The translations under genes were made by a program, and so were the position numbers. A model generated the notes under the pieces. The model searched no databases. It worked only from the letters and a program-made list of their open reading frames with translations, and was not told the DNA's origin. Shown piece by piece: positions 27,796-38,000 of a stretch of 64,000 nt of DNA (the first letter of the stretch is position 1; each line of letters opens with the position of its first letter). This DNA comes from Prevotella sp. Lineage in GTDB: Bacteria; Bacteroidota; Bacteroidia; Bacteroidales; Bacteroidaceae. Location: the NCBI GenBank assembly GCA_017619755.1, contig JAFZRU010000065.1:17439-81438 (forward strand). Reading direction: 5' to 3'.

Positions 27796-28721
27796 GCCAT
27801 TCCCCCTTGTGCGGCATCATCCCGCCCCTTGTCACCCCCCTCATCGACAACAACACACTCGACGTGGAGAGTCTGGAGCGTCTCATCGAGCATCTTGTCT
27901 CCGGCGGTGTTCACGGCCTGTTCATCCTCGGCACCACTGGCGAGGAGCAGAGTCTGAGTTACTCACTACGCAAGCAGATGATCATCCGTTCCGCTCGCAT
28001 CAACCGCGGACGCCTGCCGCTGCTTGTCTGCATCACCGACACCTCCATCGAGGAGAGCATCCACCTGGCACAGGTGGCCGCCGACCAAGGCGCCGACGGC
28101 GTGGTCTCCGCCCCACCCTACTATTTCGCCCCCGGCCAGCCGGAGTTGGCACAATTTTATGAGGAATTGGTGCCGCAACTCCCCCTCCCCGTCTATCTCT
28201 ACAACATGCCCTCCCACGTGAAGGTGAACTTCGCCCCCGACACCGTGCGGCGCATCGCCCGCAATCCCCAAGTGGTGGGTTTCAAGGACAGTTCCGCCAA
28301 CGCCGTCTATTTCCAGTCGGTGCTTTACACGATGCGCGAGCGTCCCGACTTCGCCATGCTCGTGGGACCGGAGGAAATCACCGGCGAATGCGTGTTACTT
28401 GGCGCCCATGGCGGCATCAACGGCGGCGCCAACATGTTCCCCGAGTTGTACGTGGAGATGTACAACGCTGCGAGGGCCGGCGACCTGAAGCGCATCGTGC
28501 AGTTGCAGCAACTCATCATGCAAATCTCCACCACCATCTACACGGTGGGCAAGCACGGTTCGAGTTACCTGAAAGGCCTGAAATGCGCCCTCTCGCTGTT
28601 GGGCATCATCAATGACGATTTCGTGGCCTCCCCCTTCTACAAGTTCAATCCCCCCGAGCGCGACCGCATCCGCCAGGCACTGGCCGCCCTCCCCATCGAA
28701 AACGGCAAGTTGAAACTATGA
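27792..28721 (+). CDS. DapA/NanA-family class I aldolase
   Basis: The 309-residue cytoplasmic TIM barrel belongs to the dihydrodipicolinate synthase / N-acetylneuraminate lyase family. It keeps LFILGTTGEEQSL, the tyrosine of PVYLYNMP (Tyr137) and the Schiff-base lysine of VVGFKDSS (Lys165). Because it lies inside a sugar operon, overlapping both transporter genes by 4 bases, the substrate is more likely a 2-keto-3-deoxy sugar acid than aspartate semialdehyde. A housekeeping DapA role is the alternative. Confidence 0.88.
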   Translation: MSHSPLCGIIPPLVTPLIDNNTLDVESLERLIEHLVSGGVHGLFILGTTGEEQSLSYSLRKQMIIRSARINRGRLPLLVCITDTSIEESIHLAQVAADQGADGVVSAPPYYFAPGQPELAQFYEELVPQLPLPVYLYNMPSHVKVNFAPDTVRRIARNPQVVGFKDSSANAVYFQSVLYTMRERPDFAMLVGPEEITGECVLLGAHGGINGGANMFPELYVEMYNAARAGDLKRIVQLQQLIMQISTTIYTVGKHGSSYLKGLKCALSLLGIINDDFVASPFYKFNPPERDRIRQALAALPIENGKLKL

Positions 28722-30190
28722 ACAACATCGACCTCGTCATCTTCTTGGTCTTCACCCTTGGCGTGGTGGTCTTCGGCTGCTCGTTCTACAAGAAAGACAA
28801 CACGTCATCCGACTTCACCCAAGCCGGACGCTCACTCCCCGGATGGGTGGTGGGCATGAGCATCTTTGCCACCTATGTATCAAGCATCAGCTACATCGGC
28901 TATCCCGGCAAGGCTTTCGCCAGCAACTGGAACGCCTTTGTCTTCTCCCTTTCCATCCCCATCGCCAGCTATTTCGCCGCCCGCTATTTCGTACCCTTCT
29001 ACCGCCGAGGCGGCAGTGTGTCGGCCTACACCTTCTTGGAGGCGAAATTCGGCCGCTGGGCCCGCCTCTACGCCTCCGCCTGCTACCTGTTGACACAGAT
29101 AGCCCGCATGGGCAGCATCCTCTACCTCCTCGCCGTGCCGATGCACATCCTGATGGGTTGGAATCTCCACATGGTCATCATCGCCACATCCCTGGCCATC
29201 ATCCTCTACTCCATGCTCGGCGGTCTGAAGGCCGTCATCTGGGCCGACGCCATCCAAGGCATCATCCTCATCGGCGGTGCCCTGCTGTGCCTGTGCATCC
29301 TCTGCTTCTCCATGCCCGAGGGGCCGGGACAGGTGTTCGACCTTGCCATTCACTCCCCCGAGGGCAACAAGTTCTCCTTGGGCGAGTTCACCTCCGACCT
29401 CACCACCTCCACCTTCTGGGTATGCCTTATCTACGGCATCTTCATCAACCTGCAGAACTACGGCATCGACCAGAACTACGTGCAACGTTACCATGCAGCG
29501 AAGACCGACGCCGACGCCCGCTTCTCAGCCCTTTTCGGCGGTTACCTGTTCATCCCCGTCTCCGCCCTCTTCTTCCTCATCGGCTCCGCCCTCTATAGCT
29601 ACTACACTGCGCATCCCGGACTCCTTCCGGCCGACATCGCCGCGAAGCCCGACTACGTATTTCCTTTCTTCATCGTCAACGCCCTGCCGGTGGGCCTTCG
29701 CGGATTGCTCATCGCCTCCATCTTCGCCGCCGGCATGAGCACCGTGTCCACCAGTGTCACGTCCGCCGCCACCATCATCCTCACCGATTATTTCAAACCC
29801 TTTGTCAGCCGCTCCTCGGAGCGCACCGACGTCTTTGTACTACGCCTCTCCAGCGTCGTGGTGGGGGTGATAGGCATCGTGGTGGCCATTGCCATGCTCA
29901 GCGTAGAGAGCATCATCGATGCCTGGTGGACGCTGTCATCCATCTTCTCCGGCGGCATGCTCGGCCTCTTCCTCTTGGGCATCCTCCCCCGTCACATTGG
30001 CCGGTGGGCCGCCTTGGTCGGATGCTTAGCTGGCATTGCCGTCATCGCCTGGATTTCGCTCGCCGGTCTCTACGACCTGCCCGGCGTGCATCTCCACGAA
30101 TACCTCGCCATCGTCCTCGGGACGACAACCATCTTCGTCACCGGCTTCCTGCTTTCCTACCTATTCCGAGGCAAAAGCCAAGGACAGTAA
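28718..30190 (+). CDS. Sodium:solute symporter (SSS family)
   Basis: The 490-residue protein has 13 or so hydrophobic helices, with family features such as SDFTQAGRSLPGWVVGMSIF near the start, YGIDQNYVQRYHAAKTDADA in the middle and SIFAAGMSTVSTSVTSAATI in the later sodium-binding segment. It imports a small solute with sodium. This is the second inner-membrane transporter of the same operon, which suggests that two different products of glycan breakdown are taken up. It overlaps the aldolase gene by 4 bases. Confidence 0.9.
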   Translation: MNNIDLVIFLVFTLGVVVFGCSFYKKDNTSSDFTQAGRSLPGWVVGMSIFATYVSSISYIGYPGKAFASNWNAFVFSLSIPIASYFAARYFVPFYRRGGSVSAYTFLEAKFGRWARLYASACYLLTQIARMGSILYLLAVPMHILMGWNLHMVIIATSLAIILYSMLGGLKAVIWADAIQGIILIGGALLCLCILCFSMPEGPGQVFDLAIHSPEGNKFSLGEFTSDLTTSTFWVCLIYGIFINLQNYGIDQNYVQRYHAAKTDADARFSALFGGYLFIPVSALFFLIGSALYSYYTAHPGLLPADIAAKPDYVFPFFIVNALPVGLRGLLIASIFAAGMSTVSTSVTSAATIILTDYFKPFVSRSSERTDVFVLRLSSVVVGVIGIVVAIAMLSVESIIDAWWTLSSIFSGGMLGLFLLGILPRHIGRWAALVGCLAGIAVIAWISLAGLYDLPGVHLHEYLAIVLGTTTIFVTGFLLSYLFRGKSQGQ

Positions 30191-30226
30191 AAAAACTTCA
30201 CACCATCGTTCCAAAAACATCAAGAC

Positions 30227-32239
30227 ATGAATCACCAAGCTACATGGATATGGTATCCCGGCGACTTTGAGATTTGGTTAGGCAACCGCTTCAACAACCG
30301 CCGCACGGAACGTGGTGCCATGATGCCACCATTTTGGAAGCAAGACAGCCACTGGCCCACGGTGGTGTTCACCAAGACCGTGGTGCTGCAAGAGCCCACC
30401 CGTGTGGAGATTGTCGCCGAGGGTCGCCACGTCGTCTCCATCGACGGCCAGACACAGTTTGGCATGCCCTCCCATGTCCTCCTGCCCGCCGGTGAGCATC
30501 AGTTGAACATCAAGGTGCACAACCCCGCCACACCCCCCGCCCTCTACGTCGCCGGCGGCGAGGTGTGCAGCGACAACACATGGCAAGTCACCTATGAGGA
30601 CAAGATTTGGATTGACGAAGACGGCACGCCCCACGGCAGTGGCATCTATGTTCCCGCCGGCTGTTGGAACTTCACCGACCCCGACCACGGTCCCTCCACC
30701 TACGCCCTCATGCGCCGCCCGGAACAACCGGCCTCGATGAGCGAGGAAGGTCGCGGCCTTCTTGTCGATTTCGGCAAGGAGACAATGGGTTACCTCACCT
30801 TCGAAGGTCTCACAGGCGAGGGCATGATCAACATCTTCTACGGCGAGAGTCGCCAGGAGGCCCTTGACCGCGCCTTCTGCGAGACGCTCGACCAATTGGA
30901 AGTGGACAAGGAGGCCATCCTCGACCTCGCCACCAACACCGTCCACCCCCGCACCAATGACTTCACCCTCGCGGAGAGCAAAGCTTTCCGCCACGTTTAC
31001 ATCGAGGGAACCGGTAACCTCCGCCTCGACGGCGTATCGATGCAATACGAATACGCCCCCCTCACCACGCAACGCAAGGGATGGTTCAAATCCTCCGACG
31101 AGGAACTCAACCGCATCTGGGAGGTTTCCGCCTACACCCTCGACCTCACCACCCGTGAGTTCTTCACCGACGGCATCAAGCGCGACCGGTGGACATGGAG
31201 CGGCGACGCCATCCAGAGCTACCTGATGAACTACTACCTGCGCTATGACAACGAATGTGTGAAGCGCACCATCCGGCAGTTGCGCGGCAAAAACCCGGTG
31301 ACCTCGCACATCAACACCATCATGGACTACACCTTCTATTGGTTCAAGTCCATCCTCGACTACCACCTCTACACCGGCGACTTGGACTTCGTGCGCGAGA
31401 TGTGGCCCCGCATGACCACCCTCATGGACTACTGCCTGAGTCGCACCGACGCCGAAGGAATGATGGCCGGACAGGCCGACGACTGGGTGTTCATCGACTG
31501 GGTGGATTTCCCCATGCACAAGCGCGGCGTGGTGTGTTTCGAGCAACTCCTCTTCTGCAAGGCATTGGAAACCATACACACCTGTGCCACATTGCTCGGC
31601 ATCGACAGTCCCTATGGTGAGATGGCCACCCGACTGCTCGCAAAAGTAAAAAAACTGTTCTGGAGCGACGAACGCCACGCCTTCCTACATTCCTTGGAAG
31701 ACGGCAAGTTGAACGAGATGGTGACGAAATTTCCCAACATGTTCGCCATCCTCTATGGGTTCGCCGACGACAGCGAGCGCGAGGCCATCCTCCACCACGT
31801 GCTGCTCAACGACAAAGTGGAGGCCATCACCACGCCCTACATGCGCTTCTACGAACTGGAAGCCCTCTGCATGACAGGGCAACATGCCACCGTCCTGAAC
31901 GAAATCAAGTCCTATTGGGGCGGCATGCTCCGCGAGGGCGCCACCACCTTCTGGGAGAAATACAACCCCGAGGAGCGTGGCATCGAGCATTTGGCAATGT
32001 ACGGCCGCCCCTACGGCAAGAGTCTCTGTCACTCATGGGGCGCCAGTCCCATCTACCTCCTTGGCCGCTATTTCCTCGGCGTGAATCCCACTGCCCCCGG
32101 CTATTCCAGCTACGAAGTCCGCCCCGTCCTCGCCGGTCTGGAGTGGATGGAGGGCGAGGTACCCACGCCCTTTGGCTCCATCTATGTTCGCGTCACCCCT
32201 GACGAGGTGACGACACACCCCAACCTATTCAATCCCTAA
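30227..32239 (+). CDS. GH78-type alpha-L-rhamnosidase, apparently cytoplasmic
   Basis: The 670-residue protein has no signal peptide (it starts NHQATWIWYPGDFEIWLGNR), unlike the other hydrolases of the operon. An N-terminal beta-sandwich is followed by an (alpha/alpha)6 domain with FTDGIKRDRWTWSGDA (313-328), which corresponds to the acidic motif of GH78, and a C-terminal sandwich with GVNPTAPGYSSYEVRPVLAG, typical of the family. It should remove rhamnose from short imported oligosaccharides. Its start follows the symporter stop by 36 bases. Related inverting families are possible. Confidence 0.82.
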   Translation: MNHQATWIWYPGDFEIWLGNRFNNRRTERGAMMPPFWKQDSHWPTVVFTKTVVLQEPTRVEIVAEGRHVVSIDGQTQFGMPSHVLLPAGEHQLNIKVHNPATPPALYVAGGEVCSDNTWQVTYEDKIWIDEDGTPHGSGIYVPAGCWNFTDPDHGPSTYALMRRPEQPASMSEEGRGLLVDFGKETMGYLTFEGLTGEGMINIFYGESRQEALDRAFCETLDQLEVDKEAILDLATNTVHPRTNDFTLAESKAFRHVYIEGTGNLRLDGVSMQYEYAPLTTQRKGWFKSSDEELNRIWEVSAYTLDLTTREFFTDGIKRDRWTWSGDAIQSYLMNYYLRYDNECVKRTIRQLRGKNPVTSHINTIMDYTFYWFKSILDYHLYTGDLDFVREMWPRMTTLMDYCLSRTDAEGMMAGQADDWVFIDWVDFPMHKRGVVCFEQLLFCKALETIHTCATLLGIDSPYGEMATRLLAKVKKLFWSDERHAFLHSLEDGKLNEMVTKFPNMFAILYGFADDSEREAILHHVLLNDKVEAITTPYMRFYELEALCMTGQHATVLNEIKSYWGGMLREGATTFWEKYNPEERGIEHLAMYGRPYGKSLCHSWGASPIYLLGRYFLGVNPTAPGYSSYEVRPVLAGLEWMEGEVPTPFGSIYVRVTPDEVTTHPNLFNP

Positions 32240-32251
32240 AAACCTACGTCT

Positions 32252-34930
32252 ATGAGAACAGCAACATGGCTTCTCTGCCTCTTGGTCGCCCTTCCCACAT
32301 TTGGCAAGGTACGCATCAAAGTGAAGAGCGACACGCCACAAGCCCAATACGCCGCCACCCGCCTGTCGGGCATCAAGGGCAAATACACCATCACCATCAG
32401 CGTGAGTAACACCGGCCCCGCCGAAGGGTACACCCTGACCGTGAAAGGCAAGAAGGTGAGCATCGTCGGCAACGACGCCAACGGCACCATCCACGGTGCC
32501 AACGGCCTGTTGGAGCAATACTTGCTCCACAACCACGCCCTCCCTCGCAGATTCAGCAGGAGCAGCGCCCCCAAGATGCTGATGCGCGGCGCCTGCGTGG
32601 GTCTGCAGAAAACCACCTACCTCCCGGGACACAAGGTGTATGAATATCCCTACACCCCCGAGAACTTCCCATGGTTCTACGACAAGCAACTGTGGCTGCG
32701 TTATCTCGACCTGTTGGCGGAGAACGACATAAACACCGTCTATCTGTGGAACGGACATCCCTTTGCCTCACTCGTCAAACTCGAAGACTATCCCTTCGCA
32801 CCGGAAGTCGATGACGCCACGATGAAGAAGAACCAGGAGATGTTTGACTTTCTCACGACGGAGGCCGGTCGCCGAGGCATCCGCGTCATCCAGATGTTCT
32901 ACAACATTATTGTTTCCAAACCCTTCGCCGACCATTACGGCATCAAGACGCAAGACCGCAACCGCCCCATCACCCCCCTCATCGCCGACTACACCCGCAA
33001 GTCCATCGCCGCTTTCGTGCAGAAATATCCCGACGTGGGGTTCCTCGTCTGCTTGGGCGAGGCCATGTCGGGCATAGAGACCGACATCGAGTGGATGACC
33101 GGCACCATCATCCCCGGCATCAAGGACGGCCTTGCCGCCTCCGGGCGCACCGACACGCCACCCATCATCCTCCGCTCGCACGACACCGACGGCCCCAAGG
33201 TATTGGAGAAAGCCCTTCCCCTTTACCCCAACATCTATACGATGAGCAAATACACCGGCGAGAGCCTCACCACCTACGAGCCAGGCGGTCCCTGGGGTGA
33301 GACACACCGCCAACTGGCAGCCGCCGCACCGATACACATCGACAATGTTCACATCTTGGCCAACTTGGAACCTTGGCGGTGGTCGTCGCCCGCCTTCGTC
33401 CAGAAAGCGGTGAATGCCATGCACAAAGTCCACCACTCCAAGGGCCTCCACCTATACCCCCAAGCCAACTATTGGGAGTGGCCCTACACCGCCGACAAGA
33501 TGAGAGATGGCAGCCGACTGTTGCAAATCGACCGCGACTGGATGTGGTACAAGGCGTGGGGACGCTATGCATGGGACGACAGCAGCGACTACAGCACCAC
33601 CGGCACCGACTATTGGAAAAAGGTGCTAGCCGAGCACTATGCCACCGACGAGGAAACCGCCGGCAAGTTGCTCACCGCCTACGACGAGATGGGAGAAATC
33701 GCCCCCAAACTCATCCGTCGCTTCGGCATCACCGAGGGCAACCGCCAGACCCTCCTTTTGGGAATGAAGATGTCGCAACTCGTCAACCCCTACAAATACA
33801 ACGTCTATCCGGGCTTCTACGAGAGTTGCGGCCCTCCGGGCGAGAAACTCATCGAATTTATAGAGAAAAATTTCACCGGCAAGAAGCACGTGGGAGAGCA
33901 GCCCTTGGCAATCGCCAAGAGTTGCAAGACCCACGCCGAGAATGCCGTTGGCGCCCTCTTCTCCCTTCGCCACTCCCCCATCGCCCGCAACCCGGAGTTC
34001 ATACGCCTCTACAACGATGCCTGCTGCTACCTTCTCTTCACCCAGGCGTTTGAGTCGAAAGTCATCGCCGCCCAAAACGTATTAGTTTACAAATGGGACA
34101 AAAACAAATTCATCAGTGACCTCGAACACGCCGCCGATGCCCTGAAATACAGTCTGAAATGCTGGAGGCAGTTGGCGAGAATCACCGACGAGACCTACTA
34201 CCACGCCAACAGCATGCAGACGGCACAGCGGCGCATCCCCGTGGGAGGCAACGACGGCAAGTACAAGACTTGGTCGGAGATGCTGCCCGTCTATGAGGAG
34301 GAACTGGCACACTTGGAGGCCAACACCAAGAAGTTGAAGGAGGAGCGCATCCAGTCCGATAATGACAAGCGCAGGGGCATACAGAGGACCGCCCCAAAGG
34401 TGAAACACGCCATCGCCGCCGACTTCGTCACTTTGAAGCAAGCCGGATCACCACATAGCACGAAAGCCCCTTTTGTCATCACTTTGCAGAAAGGTGCGCG
34501 CCTCTTCGAGCAGCGTGAAGAAGCCATCGACACCATCGCCCCCGAATTGGAGGGTCTGCAAGCACTCATCCTCAACCGCGACACCACGCGCATTGAAGGT
34601 ACACGGGTGGTGTTCGACTGCAAACGCCCCGTGCAGATGCTCGTGGGCTTCTTCATCGACGACGACCCGAAATGGGCCAGCCCGCCCAAATTAGAGACAG
34701 ATGCCACCGGCAATGACTATGGCCAGGCGGAGCCTGTCATCAGCAATGCCATCTACATGAAGGGCATGCCCATCGTCAACATCCACTCCTATCACTTCAA
34801 TGCCGGACACCATGACATCAACCTCCCCAGAGGAATCATCATGGTGGCAGGCTTCACCGCTACTGAGCTCCAACCACGAGACGCCAACCTCCAAGGCGCC
34901 GGCGACGAGATAGACTGGCTCTTTCAATGA
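32252..34930 (+). CDS. Large secreted GH67-like enzyme, activity unassigned
   Basis: The 892-residue protein has a signal peptide (MRTATWLLCLLVALPTFG). Residues about 20-100 resemble the alpha-glucuronidase/GH20-type N-domain (YTLTVKGKKVSIVGNDANGT, HGANGLLEQYLL). Then comes a probable TIM barrel (NDINTVYLWNGHPFASL, GRRGIRVIQMFYNIIV, FLVCLGEAMSGIE with Glu270, VHILANLEPWRWSSP). The C-terminal third is helical and then beta-rich (EGTRVVFDCKRPVQMLVGFF). I know no characterised protein that matches over its length. Its place in the operon between a rhamnosidase and a GH43/GH2 fusion supports a glycoside hydrolase, possibly for uronic-acid linkages. Confidence 0.6.
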   Translation: MRTATWLLCLLVALPTFGKVRIKVKSDTPQAQYAATRLSGIKGKYTITISVSNTGPAEGYTLTVKGKKVSIVGNDANGTIHGANGLLEQYLLHNHALPRRFSRSSAPKMLMRGACVGLQKTTYLPGHKVYEYPYTPENFPWFYDKQLWLRYLDLLAENDINTVYLWNGHPFASLVKLEDYPFAPEVDDATMKKNQEMFDFLTTEAGRRGIRVIQMFYNIIVSKPFADHYGIKTQDRNRPITPLIADYTRKSIAAFVQKYPDVGFLVCLGEAMSGIETDIEWMTGTIIPGIKDGLAASGRTDTPPIILRSHDTDGPKVLEKALPLYPNIYTMSKYTGESLTTYEPGGPWGETHRQLAAAAPIHIDNVHILANLEPWRWSSPAFVQKAVNAMHKVHHSKGLHLYPQANYWEWPYTADKMRDGSRLLQIDRDWMWYKAWGRYAWDDSSDYSTTGTDYWKKVLAEHYATDEETAGKLLTAYDEMGEIAPKLIRRFGITEGNRQTLLLGMKMSQLVNPYKYNVYPGFYESCGPPGEKLIEFIEKNFTGKKHVGEQPLAIAKSCKTHAENAVGALFSLRHSPIARNPEFIRLYNDACCYLLFTQAFESKVIAAQNVLVYKWDKNKFISDLEHAADALKYSLKCWRQLARITDETYYHANSMQTAQRRIPVGGNDGKYKTWSEMLPVYEEELAHLEANTKKLKEERIQSDNDKRRGIQRTAPKVKHAIAADFVTLKQAGSPHSTKAPFVITLQKGARLFEQREEAIDTIAPELEGLQALILNRDTTRIEGTRVVFDCKRPVQMLVGFFIDDDPKWASPPKLETDATGNDYGQAEPVISNAIYMKGMPIVNIHSYHFNAGHHDINLPRGIIMVAGFTATELQPRDANLQGAGDEIDWLFQ

Positions 34931-34940
34931 TTGATAGGAG

Positions 34941-34996
34941 AATCTAGAAAATCTAGAGTATCTAGAATATCTAGAGAATCTAGAAAATCTAAAAAG
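34941..34996 (+). repeat. Six-unit 9-bp array (WATCTAGAR)
   Basis: TCTA recurs at 34943, 34952, 34961, 34970, 34979 and 34988, an exact 9-bp period. The array starts 10 bases after the stop at 34930 and ends 10 bases before the next ATG, so it fills the gap between two genes of the operon. Each unit holds a palindromic TCTAGA (last one degenerate). Confidence 0.85.
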
Positions 34997-35006
34997 ACCA
35001 AAAACG

Positions 35007-38000
35007 ATGAAAAAGAGCATCCTCCTCGCCATGCTGCTGGCAGTGACATCTGCCGCCTCCTCGCAGACCGTCCCACCCTCTCGGATGCAGGCCATTTATG
35101 AGACGGCTTCCACCCCTTGGAAATATGGGTTGGTGGTGGCTCCGCAGTCGAATTTGATGAAATACGACTGCCCCACGGTGTTTCGCGAGGGTGGAAGGTG
35201 GTGCATGACCTTCGTGTGCTATGACGGCAAGGACGGCACCGACGGACGAGGCTACACCACCTGGCTCGCCCACAGCGACGACCTGCTGCACTGGGAGGTG
35301 AAGGGGAAAGTGCTCGACCTGCCCCCCGCCGGGCAACAACCCGAGGCGTGGGACCAGAACCAACGTGGCGGCTTCCCCGCCTTGGTGGATCCAACTTGGG
35401 GCGGCAGTTACGCCATGGAGGCTTACAAAGGCCGACACTGGATGACCTATATCGGCGGCCCTGGCACGGGCTATGAGGCGGTGAACGCCCCCCTTGACAT
35501 CGGGATGGCCTCCACCATTGGGGACATCTCCACCGCCCACCCATGGACCACATCCCCCGCTCCGCTGCTTCGCCACGACGAGGCAGCTGCCCAATGGTGG
35601 GAACAGTTGACCCAATACAAAAGCACCATCTACTGGTTGAAAGACAAGTCGTGGCGCATCAAGGGCGAAGAAAAATATCCCTTCGTCATGTTCTATAACG
35701 CAGGGGGCAAGGATGCCACCCACCCCAAGGGCGAGCGCATCGGCATCGCCCTTTCCAAGGACTTGAAGCGGTGGAAACGCTACGCCGGCAACCCCGTCTT
35801 CGCTCACGACAGCGACGGCACCATCACCGGCGACGCACAGTTGGTGCGTATGGACGACGTGTGGGTGATGTTCTACTTTTCCGCCTACAACCCCACCCGC
35901 GAATACAACGCCTACAACACCTTCGCCGCGAGCTACGACCTGGTGCATTGGACCGACTGGGAGGGTCCCGACCTCATCATCCCCTCCAAACCCTACGACG
36001 AGATGTTCGCCCATAAGAGTTGGGTGGTGGAATACGACGGCGTGGTGTATCATTTCTACTGCGCAGTGAACGATGCCGGGCAGCGCGGCATCGCCTTGGC
36101 CACCAGCAAACACTTGGGGCAGAGCGAGGTGCACTTCCCCACACCGGAACCCACCGGCCACCGCCACATCCTGTCGCTCAACGACGAATGGGAGGTGACG
36201 CATGGCGACCGCACCTTCCACAGCGACATTCCCCTCAACCTCGACGACTACCACGGTGCCCTGCAGTTGGAACACGGTAACCTTCACGGCACGGCCCTCT
36301 TCAAAAAAACCTTCATCAAGCCCACCCTCCCCGGCAAGCAGTTCTTCATCCGCTTCGAGGGTGTCGGCACCTACGCCCACATCACCCTCAACGGTCACGA
36401 CCTGGGCCGCCACGACATCGGGCGCACCACGGAGACCATTGACGTGACCCGCCACCTGCGCGACGGCAGCAACCTCTTGGAGGTGCTTGTGGAGCATCCC
36501 GCCGGCATCACCGACATGCCATGGGTGTGTGGCGGTTGCAGCAGCGAGTGGGGCTTCAGCGAGGGCAGCCAACCTTTCGGCATCTTCCGCCCCGTGACCT
36601 TGGAGGTCACCGACGTTGTGCGCATCGAGCCATTCGGCACCCACGTGTGGAACAACGCCGCATGCGACAGCCTCTTCATCGAGACGGAGGTGCGCAACTA
36701 CGGCACGGAGACGGCGAGCATCGAACTCGTCAACAAACTCTGCGAGAAAAGTGGCAAGCAAGTGGTGCGGCTCACCGACCAAGTGGAGTTGGCTCCCAAC
36801 GAGACAAAGACCATCCGTCAGGCTTGCGTTATGGTCAATCCCCGCCTTTGGACATTGGAGAAGCCCTATCTCTACACCGTCAACACCATCTTGAAACGCG
36901 GCAGAAAGGCCACCGACAGCAACAACACCTCCTACGGCTTCTCTTCGCCCTCCTGGCCCCTCACGCGGCACGACGGCGACCATCGCTTCCTGCTCAACAG
37001 CAAGCCAGTGTTCATCAACGGCACTTGCGAATACGAGCACGCACTGGGTCAGAGCCATGCCTTCTCCCCCGAACAGGTGGAAGCACGTGTGAAATTGGCC
37101 AAAGACGCCGGATTCAACGCCTGGCGCGACGCCCACCAACCCCACAACCTTCACTACCAAGAACTCCTCGACAAGGAAGGCATGCTGTGGTGGCCACAAT
37201 TCTCCGCCCATATCTGGTATGACACACCCGAATTTCGCGAGAGTTTCAAGCGCCACTTGCGACAGTGGGTGAAGGAGCGCCGCAACTCCCCCTCCATCAT
37301 CCTCTGGGGGCTTCAGAACGAGAGTACGATGCCCGCCGACTTCACCCGTGAATGCTGCGACATCATCCGTGAGATGGACCCGCGTTGCGGCAGTCAGCGT
37401 CTCATCACCACCTGCAACGGCGGCGAGGGCGCCGACTGGAACGTGGTGCAGAACTGGAGCGGCACCTACGGCGGCGACGTGGACAATTACGGCAACGAAC
37501 TGAAGCAACCCGACCAGTTGCTCAATGGGGAGTATGGTGCCTGGCGCACCCTTGGCAACCACACGGGGGAGGGTTATACGGAAGAGAATTTCGGCGACCT
37601 GCTGATGAAGAAAGTGACGTTGGCGGAGAGCGTGTCCGACAGCGTGTGCGGACAGTTTCACTGGCTTCTCGTGAGCCACGACAACCCCGGTCGGCGGCAA
37701 CCCGACGAGGGGTTGCGTCGCGTGGACAAGGTAGGGCCATTCAACCACAAGGGACTGCTCACCATCTGGGAACAACCCACCGATGCCTACTACCGCTATA
37801 TGGAGCATTACAACCCACAGGCCATCGCACCGACGGCAAGCACCATCGACGAGGAAGTGCTGCGCCCGGCAGAGGGAATGACCTACCTCTACCGCATCAA
37901 CTGCGGCGGCGACGCCTATACCGACACCCATGGCAACCGCTGGATGCAGGACAACACCCACTGGTCGCACTCGTGGGCGCAAGCACTCAGCGACACCTTC

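Noticed and set aside
28718-30190. Symporter gene as part of a sialic-acid (nan) operon with the aldolase
   Set aside because: An aldolase of the DapA/NanA family next to a SSS transporter fits, but no sialidase, epimerase or kinase is present, and the enzymes around it point to arabinose and rhamnose.
34989-37982. A 997-codon open frame on the minus strand
   Set aside because: It lies opposite the GH43/GH2 fusion gene. The Val/Gly/Ala/His-rich, domain-free translation is what the reverse strand of a GC-rich gene gives.
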